Position numbers and translations under genes: made by a program. This document shows positions 28,678 through 35,992 of a stretch of DNA of 64,000 nt, in pieces. Source of the stretch: Sphaerisporangium rubeum (GTDB lineage Bacteria; Actinomycetota; Actinomycetes; Streptosporangiales; Streptosporangiaceae); contig NZ_JACHIU010000001.1 of the NCBI RefSeq assembly GCF_014207705.1, forward strand, positions 2,224,501 through 2,288,500, read 5' to 3'. The notes below the pieces were generated by a model that saw only the letters and a program-made list of their open reading frames with translations, had not been told where the DNA came from and did no database searches. The first letter of the stretch is position 1. The number at the start of each line of letters is the position of its first letter.

Positions 28678-31632
28678 ATGTCCCCCCGCCGTCCGCTGTG
28701 CCTGGCCGCCGTCCTCGGCCTGGCCGTCACCCTTCTCGCCGCGCCGGCCCGCGCCGCCGAGGACCCGCCGTTCCGAGATCCGTCCCTCCCCCTCAACCAG
28801 CGCGTGGACGACCTGCTCGGCCGCCTCACCGTCGCCGAGAAGATCTCCTTCCTGCACCAGTTCCAGCCCGCCGTCCCGCGCCTCGGCATCGGCCTGTTCA
28901 AGACCGGCACCGAGGCGCTGCACGGCGTCGCCTGGTCCACCGACATCGACAACGGCGGTGCCGTCGTCACCGCCGACGGCACCGTGTTCCCGCAGGCCGT
29001 GGGCCTCGCCAGCACCTGGGACCCGGCGCTGATCAAGCAGGTCGGCACCGTCGTCGGCACCGAGGCCCGCGGCTTCAACGCGCGCAACCCCAAGGTGTGG
29101 GGCCTCAACATGTGGGCCCCGGTCGTCAACCTGCTGCGCGACCCGAGATGGGGCCGCAACGAGGAGGGCTACTCCGAGGACCCGACGCTGACCGGCGCGA
29201 TGTCCATCGCCTACGCCTCCGGCATGCGCGGCGACGACCCCGACCACCTGCGTACCGCGCCGACCCTCAAGCACTACCTCGCCAACAACAACGAGGCGCA
29301 CCGCGACACCACCAACTCCAGCCTGCGGCCCCGCGTCGAGCAGGAATACGACCAGGCGGCGTTCAAGCCCGCCATCGCCACCGACGCCGCGACCGGCGTC
29401 ATGGCGTCCTACAACCTGGTCAACGGCCGTCCCGCCACCGTCAACCCGGCGCTCAACGACGTCGTCCGCACGTGGACCCGCCGCGACCTGATGAACGTCA
29501 CCGACGCGCACGCGCCGAACAACCTCGTCAACTCGCAGGCCTACTACCCGAACCTCGCCGAAGGCGACGCCGCCGCGCTGAAAGCCGGCATCGACAGCTA
29601 CACCACCGACGACACCAACGCCGCGCCGACCGTCAACGCCGTCACCACCGCGCTGTCCCAGGGCCTCGTCACCCAGGCCGACATCGACCGCGCCGTACGG
29701 CACCTGCTGTCCATCCGCTTCCGCCTCGGCGAGTTCGACCCCGGCGGCGGCCCGTACGGCTCCATCACCCCCGACGTCATCGACACCCCCGCGCACCGCG
29801 CGCTCAACCGCCGCACCGCCGGCGCGGCCACCGTCCTGCTGAAGAACTCCGGCCGCACCCTGCCGCTCAGCCCCTCGACCCGCAAGGTCGCCGTCATCGG
29901 CCCCCTGTCGGACACCCTCTACACCGACTGGTACTCCGGCAACCTGCCGTACAAGGTCACCCCCCTCGCCGGCATCCGCGAACGCCTCGGCACCTCCGCC
30001 ACCGTCACCGGCACCGAAGGCGCCGACCGTATCGCGCTGAAGAACGCCGCCACCGGCAGGTACATCACCGCCGGCGCCGGTGCTTCCGGCTCCGTCCTCA
30101 CCGAGAGCGCCACCACCACCGGCCCGACGACACAGTTCGACGCGTTCGACTGGGGAGACGGCGTACTGACCCTGCGCAGCGCCGCCAACGGCAAGTACGT
30201 CGGCTACAACTGGTCCAGCTTCGTCAACGACCAGGCCCAGCCGAACGGCTGGTTCGTCCAGCAGCAGTTCAAGCTCGAACCCCAGCCCGACGGCACCAAC
30301 CTGCTCCGCTACGCCGGCTACGAGACCGCCTTCGACTGGTTCGGCCCCAACAAGTACCTGGCCCCGAACTCCGACGGCGTGCTGGCCCTCACCACCGCCG
30401 ACAAGGCCGCCAAGTTCACCAGGGAACTCGTCACCGACGGCACCGCCGAGGCCGTCGCCGCCGCCAAGGCCGCCGACGCCGCCGTCCTCGTGGTCGGCAG
30501 CATGCCGTTCATCAACGGCCGCGAGGACCACGACCGCACCGACATGAACCTCGCCGCCGCACAAGAGGCCCTCGTCAAGGCCGTCACCAAGGCCAACCCG
30601 AAGACCGTCGTCGTCCTGGAGAACAGCTACCCCACCACCGTCACCTGGCTCCAGGACAACGTCCCCGCCATTCTCTGGACCACCCACGCCGGCGCCGAGA
30701 CCGGCCACGCCGTGGCCGACGTCCTCTTCGGCGACGTCAACCCCGCGGCCCGCCTGACGCAGACCTGGCCCCGCAAGGCGTCCGACCTCCCCGACATCCT
30801 CAACTACGACATCATCAAGGCCGGCGCGACCTACCTGTACTCCAAGGCCAAGCCCCTCTACCCCTTCGGCCACGGCCTCAGCTACACCACATTCGCCTAC
30901 TCCGGCCTCAAACTGAACGCGTCCTCGGTCCGCCCCGACGGCACCGTGACCGCCACCGTGAAGGTCCAGAACACCGGCCGCGCGGCAGGCGACGAGGTCG
31001 TCCAGCTCTACACCCACCAGCACACCAGCCGCACCAAGCAACCGGTGAAACAACTCCGCGCCTTCCAGCGAGTCCACCTGACCCCCGGCCAGACCAAGAC
31101 GGTGACCCTGACCTTCAAAGCCTCCGACCTGGCCCTCTGGGACGTGACCAGAGACCGCTGGTCCGTGGAGAAGTCCACCCACGACATCATGGTCGGCTCC
31201 TCCTCCACCGCCGTCCACCAGCGCACCACCCTCCAGGTGGCCGGCGAAACCATCCCCCCAAGAGACCTGACCACCCCCACCAAGGCCACCACCTTCGACG
31301 ACCACAACACCGCCGAACTGGTAGACCTCACCAAAACCACCGGCACCGCCGTCGCCACCCAACAAGGCACCTGGCTCGCCTACAACTCCACATCTCTGAA
31401 CACCCCCACCAAGTTCACCGCCACAACCTCCACCCAGACCCCCGTGCGCGTCGAACTCCGCCAGGGTTCCCCCACCGGCAAACTCCTGGCCACCCTCACC
31501 CCCGCCACGACCGCCGACAAGTACACCTACACCACCACCACGACCCCCGTGACCCGGCTGACCGGCACCCACGACCTCTACCTGGTCTTCACCGGCCCAG
31601 CCAGAATCAAGGACTTCTCCTTGACCAGATGA
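28678..31632 (+). CDS. Secreted GH3 beta-glycosidase with inserted beta-trefoil and C-terminal CBM6-like domain
   Basis: A 984-residue protein. Residues 1-27 are a Sec signal peptide ending APARA. The GH3 barrel follows with the likely nucleophile Asp276 in MNVTDAHAP; the conserved KHYLANNNE is present. Inside the second GH3 domain, residues about 448-585 form a repeat-rich insertion (IALKNAATGRYITAG, LTLRSAANGKYVGYN) that looks like a fascin-type beta-trefoil, a carbohydrate-binding fold. A fibronectin-like domain spans about 750-825 and a CBM6-like sandwich ends DLYLVFTGPARIKDFSL. It likely acts outside the cell on beta-linked xylo- or gluco-oligosaccharides. GGAGG precedes the ATG; it lies 46 bases after the permease gene. 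A paralogue without signal peptide is at 46038. Confidence 0.85.
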   Translation: MSPRRPLCLAAVLGLAVTLLAAPARAAEDPPFRDPSLPLNQRVDDLLGRLTVAEKISFLHQFQPAVPRLGIGLFKTGTEALHGVAWSTDIDNGGAVVTADGTVFPQAVGLASTWDPALIKQVGTVVGTEARGFNARNPKVWGLNMWAPVVNLLRDPRWGRNEEGYSEDPTLTGAMSIAYASGMRGDDPDHLRTAPTLKHYLANNNEAHRDTTNSSLRPRVEQEYDQAAFKPAIATDAATGVMASYNLVNGRPATVNPALNDVVRTWTRRDLMNVTDAHAPNNLVNSQAYYPNLAEGDAAALKAGIDSYTTDDTNAAPTVNAVTTALSQGLVTQADIDRAVRHLLSIRFRLGEFDPGGGPYGSITPDVIDTPAHRALNRRTAGAATVLLKNSGRTLPLSPSTRKVAVIGPLSDTLYTDWYSGNLPYKVTPLAGIRERLGTSATVTGTEGADRIALKNAATGRYITAGAGASGSVLTESATTTGPTTQFDAFDWGDGVLTLRSAANGKYVGYNWSSFVNDQAQPNGWFVQQQFKLEPQPDGTNLLRYAGYETAFDWFGPNKYLAPNSDGVLALTTADKAAKFTRELVTDGTAEAVAAAKAADAAVLVVGSMPFINGREDHDRTDMNLAAAQEALVKAVTKANPKTVVVLENSYPTTVTWLQDNVPAILWTTHAGAETGHAVADVLFGDVNPAARLTQTWPRKASDLPDILNYDIIKAGATYLYSKAKPLYPFGHGLSYTTFAYSGLKLNASSVRPDGTVTATVKVQNTGRAAGDEVVQLYTHQHTSRTKQPVKQLRAFQRVHLTPGQTKTVTLTFKASDLALWDVTRDRWSVEKSTHDIMVGSSSTAVHQRTTLQVAGETIPPRDLTTPTKATTFDDHNTAELVDLTKTTGTAVATQQGTWLAYNSTSLNTPTKFTATTSTQTPVRVELRQGSPTGKLLATLTPATTADKYTYTTTTTPVTRLTGTHDLYLVFTGPARIKDFSLTR

Positions 31633-31645
31633 CCGCCTGCAAAGT

Positions 31646-31681
31646 GACCGGCACCTCGCCTCGTGTGACGAGGTGCCGGTC
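31646..31681. terminator. Bidirectional terminator after GH3 and vapC
   Basis: GACCGGCACCTCG (31646-31658) and CGAGGTGCCGGTC (31669-31681) form a perfect 13-bp stem with a 10-base loop between the convergent GH3 and VapC genes. Confidence 0.75.
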
Positions 31682-31692
31682 TTGCGTGTCGC

Positions 31693-32115
31693 TCAATTGA
31701 GCGATCCGGGTGGCGCCAGCCACCTGATGGGCTGTCCGGTGAGCTTCGCGATCGTCTCGTAGTCCTGGTCGTAGTGCAGGATGGTGAGGCCACTGAGTTC
31801 GGCGGTCGCGGCGACCAGAAGGTCGACCGGACTCGCGCATCTGTGCAGGCCCTTTCCGACCAGCAGGCTCTGCACGTTCAAGGCCCGCTCGAAGACACGA
31901 TCGGGCACGAAGACCCAGCCGAACATCTCATGGAACAGGTCGCGCCACTCTCGACGCTGTCCAGGTGACTGGACGCTGAAGAACATCTCCATCTCGATGA
32001 CGGGACAGATGTTGATCAGGCGAGCCTTCGTCTCGTCATGCCATTTATGACGGATGTCCTGGTTCCGAATCATGCGCCACAGGGCACTTGTGTCGATCAG
32101 ATAGTGGATGGCCAC
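31693..32115 (-). CDS. VapC-like PIN-domain toxin
   Basis: A 140-residue PIN-domain ribonuclease. The metal-binding acids are visible in order: Asp in YLIDTSALW, Glu in CPVIEMEM, Asp in ASPVDLLVAA and Asp in HYDQDYE, so the active site is intact. VapC toxins cleave tRNA or rRNA and are held by a VapB partner. The GTG at 32113-32115 fits the domain start; the frame stays open upstream but that part overlaps the antitoxin. It ends just before a shared terminator. Confidence 0.78.
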   Translation of the reverse strand: MAIHYLIDTSALWRMIRNQDIRHKWHDETKARLINICPVIEMEMFFSVQSPGQRREWRDLFHEMFGWVFVPDRVFERALNVQSLLVGKGLHRCASPVDLLVAATAELSGLTILHYDQDYETIAKLTGQPIRWLAPPGSLN

Positions 32116-32248
32116 CGCGGTACGACCTCTTGTCGGCCATCCAGTCCCAGACGCCGGTCTCGGCGATCTCCGCGAGGCGTGCCCACGCATGCTCGAAGGA
32201 GGCGTCGTCGTCTCGTTCCCCGCTCACATCGGCGTGGATCTTGCTCAA
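32045..32248 (-). CDS. VapB-like antitoxin, apparently truncated
   Basis: A 67-residue ORF whose middle, AWARLAEIAETGVWDWMADK followed by RSYRG, matches the toxin-binding C-terminus of VapB antitoxins. The usual N-terminal ribbon-helix-helix DNA-binding part is missing: only about 20 residues (MSKIHADVSGERDDDASFEH) precede it. The normal stop is also absent, so the frame runs 23 codons on and overlaps vapC by 71 bases instead of the usual few. Start is TTG at 32248 with GGAGG six bases ahead. It may still bind the toxin but is unlikely to autoregulate. Confidence 0.5.
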   Translation of the reverse strand: MSKIHADVSGERDDDASFEHAWARLAEIAETGVWDWMADKRSYRGGHPLSDRHKCPVAHDSEPGHPS

Positions 32249-32391
32249 CGCGTACCTCCGTGATGTCGCTCCTGCATGGGAGTCTACTCGGACACTCCGT
32301 GATCGTGGACTTACAAAAGGTCATCACATCCATGCCAACACATAGTAATGGATCGGTGGCGTTGCGTGACTAAGTTGTAGCCGTCTCCCTG

Positions 32392-33348
32392 TCAGGTCGC
32401 GAAGCGCTGGAGAGTGTCGAGGACGTGGGTGCGGAAGGTGTCGCTGCCGGTGTGGCCGGCGTCGTCGATCACCAGCAGTTCGGCGTCCGGCCAGGCTCGG
32501 GTGAGGTGCCAGGCGGTGTCGAGGGGGCTGCTCAGGTCGAGGCGGCCGTGGAGGAGGACGGCGGGGATGCCGGTCAGGCGGCCGGCTTGCTTGAGGAGGA
32601 TGTCCTTCTCCAGCCAGGCGTTGTTGGAGAAGTAGTGCGCACAGATGCGGACCATGGCCATGAGGGCCGTGTCGGGACGGTTGGAGTAGGCGCCGGGGAC
32701 GCCGTTGGGTTCGGCGGAGATGACGGCGTCCTCCCAGGCGCACCAGGCTCGCGCGGCGGCGGTACGGGTATCGAGGTCGGGGTCGTCCATCAGGCGTGCG
32801 TAGGCGGCGATGAGGTCGGTAGTGGTGGCGTGGTGGGGGGCCGCCTGCTGGAAGCGGTGCCATTGTTCGGGGAAGAAGCGGCCAACCCCCTTATAGAGCC
32901 AGTCGGTCTCGGCGGGACGGGTGGTGGTGACGCCGGTCAGGACGATCTCGGTGACGCGTTCGGGGTGGCGTTCGGCGTACGCGAGGATCAACGTGGAGCC
33001 CCAGGAGCCGCCGAACAGTTGCCAGCGGTCGACGTTCAGGTGTTCGCGGAGGCGCTCCATGTCGGCGATCAGATGGTGCGTGGTGTTGACCGACATGTCG
33101 GTCGCCGGGTCGCTCGCGTGCGGAGTGCTTTCGCCGCAGCCGCGCTGGTCGAACTGGATGATCCGGTAGGCCTCAGGGCCGTAGAAGCGGCGGGTGCCGG
33201 GGGAACTGCCGGAGCCGGGGCCGCCGTGGACGACCAGGCTCGGCTTGCTGGCGGGGTTGCCGCTGGTCTCCCAGTGGATGTGGTTGCCGTCGCCTACGTC
33301 GAGCATGCCGGTGGCGTACGGCTCGATGGGTGGGAAGCGGTCGGCCAT
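32392..33348 (-). CDS. pip: Proline iminopeptidase
   Basis: A 318-residue alpha/beta hydrolase of peptidase family S33. It begins PPIEPYATGMLDVGDGNHIH and has the oxyanion segment HGGPGSGSS, the typical FDQRGCGESTPHA, nucleophile Ser in GGSWGSTLILAY, Asp in LHGRLDLSSP and His in DDAGHTGSD. It removes N-terminal proline from peptides in the cytoplasm. A far longer in-frame extension to 34764 runs antisense through other genes and is rejected. The upstream ATPase gene overlaps it by 55 bases. Confidence 0.9.
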   Translation of the reverse strand: MADRFPPIEPYATGMLDVGDGNHIHWETSGNPASKPSLVVHGGPGSGSSPGTRRFYGPEAYRIIQFDQRGCGESTPHASDPATDMSVNTTHHLIADMERLREHLNVDRWQLFGGSWGSTLILAYAERHPERVTEIVLTGVTTTRPAETDWLYKGVGRFFPEQWHRFQQAAPHHATTTDLIAAYARLMDDPDLDTRTAAARAWCAWEDAVISAEPNGVPGAYSNRPDTALMAMVRICAHYFSNNAWLEKDILLKQAGRLTGIPAVLLHGRLDLSSPLDTAWHLTRAWPDAELLVIDDAGHTGSDTFRTHVLDTLQRFAT

Positions 33349-33812
33349 GGTTCCGGGGTCCCTTCGTGAGCGGAGGCACCCGGAGACTCTAGAAGGGGTT
33401 CGGGGGTGGCGCCGCGGCATTTTTCCGGGCTTGCGGGAAGGACGCACCAGACGGTCTTGCCAGGGGAGGCCGGACGGTGGCCCCACGCCTCGGCGAGGGT
33501 TTCGACCAGGAACAGGCCACGGCCGCCTTCGTCCATGGTGAAAGGGTCTCTTGGAGTCGGCGGAATGGGGTCCGGATCCCGGACCTCGATCACGAGGTGG
33601 GACCGGGACGAGTCGAGGGTCAGGCGTACGGGGCTGGTCGTGGTGGTCTTGAGTGCGTTGGTGATGAGTTCGGAGACGAGTAGCTGTGCGGTGTCGACCA
33701 GGTCTGAGAGGTGCCAGGTAGTGAGTACGGCGCGGACGTGACGACGGGCCTCGGCGGCCGACGTCGGGTGAGGCGGGAAGTCCGCGTGCTGTCGCCTCGG
33801 GAGGCCGGTCAT
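33294..33812 (-). CDS. HATPase_c anti-sigma-factor-like ATP-binding protein
   Basis: A 172-residue protein with a GHKL ATPase fold of the RsbW/SpoIIAB type: N-box LLVSELITNALK, G1 box VRDPDP and G2 box GGRGLFLVETLAEAWG. The C-terminal 50 residues are low-complexity. In actinomycetes such proteins neighbour XRE-DUF5753 and DUF397 genes (33982 and 34803 here, divergent), and some influence development or antibiotic production. It has GAGGTG before its ATG and overlaps the iminopeptidase downstream. Confidence 0.78.
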   Translation of the reverse strand: MTGLPRRQHADFPPHPTSAAEARRHVRAVLTTWHLSDLVDTAQLLVSELITNALKTTTTSPVRLTLDSSRSHLVIEVRDPDPIPPTPRDPFTMDEGGRGLFLVETLAEAWGHRPASPGKTVWCVLPASPEKCRGATPEPLLESPGASAHEGTPEPWPTASHPSSRTPPACST

Positions 33813-33916
33813 GGTTCACCTCGTGGGTCGGGAACTCGTGGGATGCGGTCCCGGTGGACCGTGAATTCTCGCCCCAGGCTGATGGCGACCTATTACTGTT
33901 GGTGGCCGATTGACTA

Positions 33917-33930
33917 CTGAATGACTTCAG
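33917..33930. promoter_or_regulatory. Short inverted repeat in the HATPase/XRE divergent region
   Basis: CTGAA-TGAC-TTCAG is an inverted repeat 50 bases before the XRE regulator start, in a promoter region shared by two divergent genes. It is a possible binding site for the XRE protein. Confidence 0.3.
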
Positions 33931-33981
33931 AGTTGTTCTGAGGTCGGTGATCCGGTTCTGATCGGGAGCCACGAGGGACCC

Positions 33982-34812
33982 ATGACCAGGATGATCGACA
34001 TCGACCCGGACGAGTCGCCACGAGCGCGGTTCGCGTACGAGGTGCGGCGGCAACGGCTGGCCGCCGGTCTGACGCAGAAGCAACTCGGTCGGCGGCTGGG
34101 TTTCTCCACCAGCTCGGTGGCGATGGTGGAGACGTCGAAGTTCCGGCCGTCGAGGCGGTTTGCGGAACTGTGCGATGAGGCATTCGGGCTCGACGGGGTC
34201 ATCGTGCGGCTGTACGTAGAGGTATGGCCGCCACCGCCGCCGGTTCCCGCGCACTTCCAGGACTGGGCTGTGGAGGAACAACGAGCCACGGCCCTGAGGT
34301 TCTGGGCTCCTCTCCTCATTCCAGGGCTCCTGCAGACCGAGGCTTTCGCCAGGAGAGTCTTCTCCAGTTCGCCGGACATCACGCCTGAGGAAGTCGAGAC
34401 ACGGGTGGAGGGCCGAATGCGGCGGAAGGCTGTATTCGCGCGGCCGGACCCACCGGCGATCATGTGCCTGCTGGACGAGGGGGTGCTCCATCGTCCTGTG
34501 GGAGGGCCGGTGGTGATGCGCGAGCAACTGGAATACCTGTTGGAACTTACGCACCGGCCGAATATCACCATTCAGGTCGTTCCGCACGGCGCCGAGGTTT
34601 TGTCCGGACTTCTGGGTGCGTACACCATTGCGGAGATGCGGGGGAACGCGTATACGGTGCGAGTGGAGTGCCAGCCTCAAGGGCGGACCGTCACCGACAG
34701 GGCCGTGATCGCGAACAACGTCCGTCGTTATGACGTCCTGCGGGCGGACGCTCATCCAAGGCACCAGTCCGGGCGGATCATCGAGGAAGTGGTGAGGCAG
34801 AGATGGACCTGA
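33982..34812 (+). CDS. XRE-family HTH regulator with DUF5753 domain
   Basis: A 276-residue regulator. The helix-turn-helix is at about residues 15-60 (RFAYEVRRQRLAAGLTQKQL, then FSTSSVAMVETSKFRPS), followed by the DUF5753 domain (LLIPGLLQTEAFARRVF...ITIQVVPHGAEV). This architecture is widespread in filamentous actinomycetes, where it pairs with small DUF397 proteins and HATPases. Its stop overlaps the start of the DUF397 gene. GAGGGA precedes the ATG. The regulated genes are unknown. Confidence 0.88.
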   Translation: MTRMIDIDPDESPRARFAYEVRRQRLAAGLTQKQLGRRLGFSTSSVAMVETSKFRPSRRFAELCDEAFGLDGVIVRLYVEVWPPPPPVPAHFQDWAVEEQRATALRFWAPLLIPGLLQTEAFARRVFSSSPDITPEEVETRVEGRMRRKAVFARPDPPAIMCLLDEGVLHRPVGGPVVMREQLEYLLELTHRPNITIQVVPHGAEVLSGLLGAYTIAEMRGNAYTVRVECQPQGRTVTDRAVIANNVRRYDVLRADAHPRHQSGRIIEEVVRQRWT

Positions 34813-35003
34813 GCGGAGCGGTCTGGCGGAAGTCGATCCGATCGGGTGATGACGGAGGTGAGTGTGTCGAAGTCGCGTTGAGTCTGCCTGGTTCCGTGGG
34901 GGTACGGGATTCTAAGAGCACTGGTGGTGCGGTGATCCTGTGCCGCCGTCCGGAGTGGGTGCTCTTCGTGTGCGCGGTAAGAGATGAAGCACTGAAGGGC
35001 TGA
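34803..35003 (+). CDS. DUF397 small protein
   Basis: A 66-residue DUF397 protein: MDLSGAVWRKSIRSGDDGGE, CVEVALSL, GVRDSKST and a final aromatic strand. It overlaps the XRE regulator by ten bases and is the usual partner of such regulators, acting as a small antagonist or co-factor in known Streptomyces cases. Downstream, 35004-35231 is AT-rich non-coding DNA with TAACAT at 35220-35225 as a possible -10 for the next gene. Confidence 0.85.
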   Translation: MDLSGAVWRKSIRSGDDGGECVEVALSLPGSVGVRDSKSTGGAVILCRRPEWVLFVCAVRDEALKG

Positions 35004-35231
35004 GGCTCTTCAAGGGGCTCATATCCGTGAGATTCATTTCGGAGGGGTCGATGAGGTTGAGTGCCAGTGGATCTTAGTACGGCGAGTCGCAACAGAGTCG
35101 TTGTCGAGCCGCTGCAGTCCACTTGTGGCAATGAATATGCCTGTTTGCGTAGTTCGGCGATGTGAGCGAAAACGTAACTTTCTAGAAGATATTACCCTCT
35201 CTGTCTGGCTGAAACTCGGTAACATCTCTCC

Positions 35232-35906
35232 ATGACTTTGCGATCACCGGGTGGGCCGTCTAGGCGGCCTGACGCACCGAATCATGTGGATAGTAATTCG
35301 GCGTCAACTGTCAAATCGGCAGTCATAAGCGCTGTGGCAACAGTGATCGCAGCAACGCTCGGGCTTGCCGGGGCAATAGCCCAGAATTGGATCAATATCG
35401 GCCCTGAGGCTTCAGTGGTATCGCCTACCGTAACAGTTACTGTTACTCAGACGCTCGCTGCCGAGGCATCGCCCGATCCTTCCAGGATGGTACCATTAGA
35501 ATCAAGCATCCCATCCGTCTCCCCTTCGTCGACTTCCGCACCTGATCCTGCTGTTTTCTGGCAGGGGTCTGTAGTGGTCGGATACTCAAGAAAGGATTTA
35601 GATTCGAGCCCACCCGCGATGGCGGGTGATAACGACGGTGATCTTAGTATTATTTCCGGAGACATTTATGCTTCGGATGATGCGACTATAGCTTTTCTGT
35701 TAGGTCGAAAGATCAAGCCGGGGTACGGTGAGTGCTATGAGCTGTCAATGGCTAGTGGGCTTGAGCAGGTGTCGGATGCCACTCCGGGATGGTACTGCAT
35801 TAGAACCAGTGAAGGAAGAGTAGTGGCTCTGAATATCCGTTCTCTCGCTGGTGGGACGTTCTCTGGTGATGTTACCATTTGGGATCACACTGGTGTTTTC
35901 AACTGA
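35232..35906 (+). CDS. AT-rich orphan membrane-anchored protein
   Basis: A 224-residue protein of unknown function. One transmembrane segment (AVISAVATVIAATLGLAGAI) at about residues 30-50 is followed by a Thr/Ser/Pro-rich linker and an extracytoplasmic domain (VFWQGSVVVGYSRKDLDSS to DVTIWDHTGVFN). Codons often end in A or T, unlike every neighbour, which points to recent acquisition. The TAACAT box lies six bases before the ATG, so the transcript may be leaderless. Similar small proteins with a helix and beta-rich tail are scattered in actinomycetes without a known role. Confidence 0.65.
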   Translation: MTLRSPGGPSRRPDAPNHVDSNSASTVKSAVISAVATVIAATLGLAGAIAQNWINIGPEASVVSPTVTVTVTQTLAAEASPDPSRMVPLESSIPSVSPSSTSAPDPAVFWQGSVVVGYSRKDLDSSPPAMAGDNDGDLSIISGDIYASDDATIAFLLGRKIKPGYGECYELSMASGLEQVSDATPGWYCIRTSEGRVVALNIRSLAGGTFSGDVTIWDHTGVFN

Positions 35907-35992
35907 GGCTTTTAGGTGACCGCTTCGAAGTGAGGTTCGCATAAATGATGGTGCGAATCCCTTGAGGTTTACGGGTGAACGGAGATTTCCGG

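Noticed and set aside
28624-31572. 982-residue antisense ORF and a 1000-residue +2 frame ORF across the GH3 gene
   Set aside because: Shadow frames caused by extreme GC at third positions; low-complexity Gly/Val or Arg/Pro translations with no domain, while the GH3 frame is fully recognisable.
32392-34764. 790-residue minus ORF covering iminopeptidase and more
   Set aside because: Only its C-terminal 318 residues are homologous; the rest is antisense to the XRE regulator and out of frame with the HATPase.
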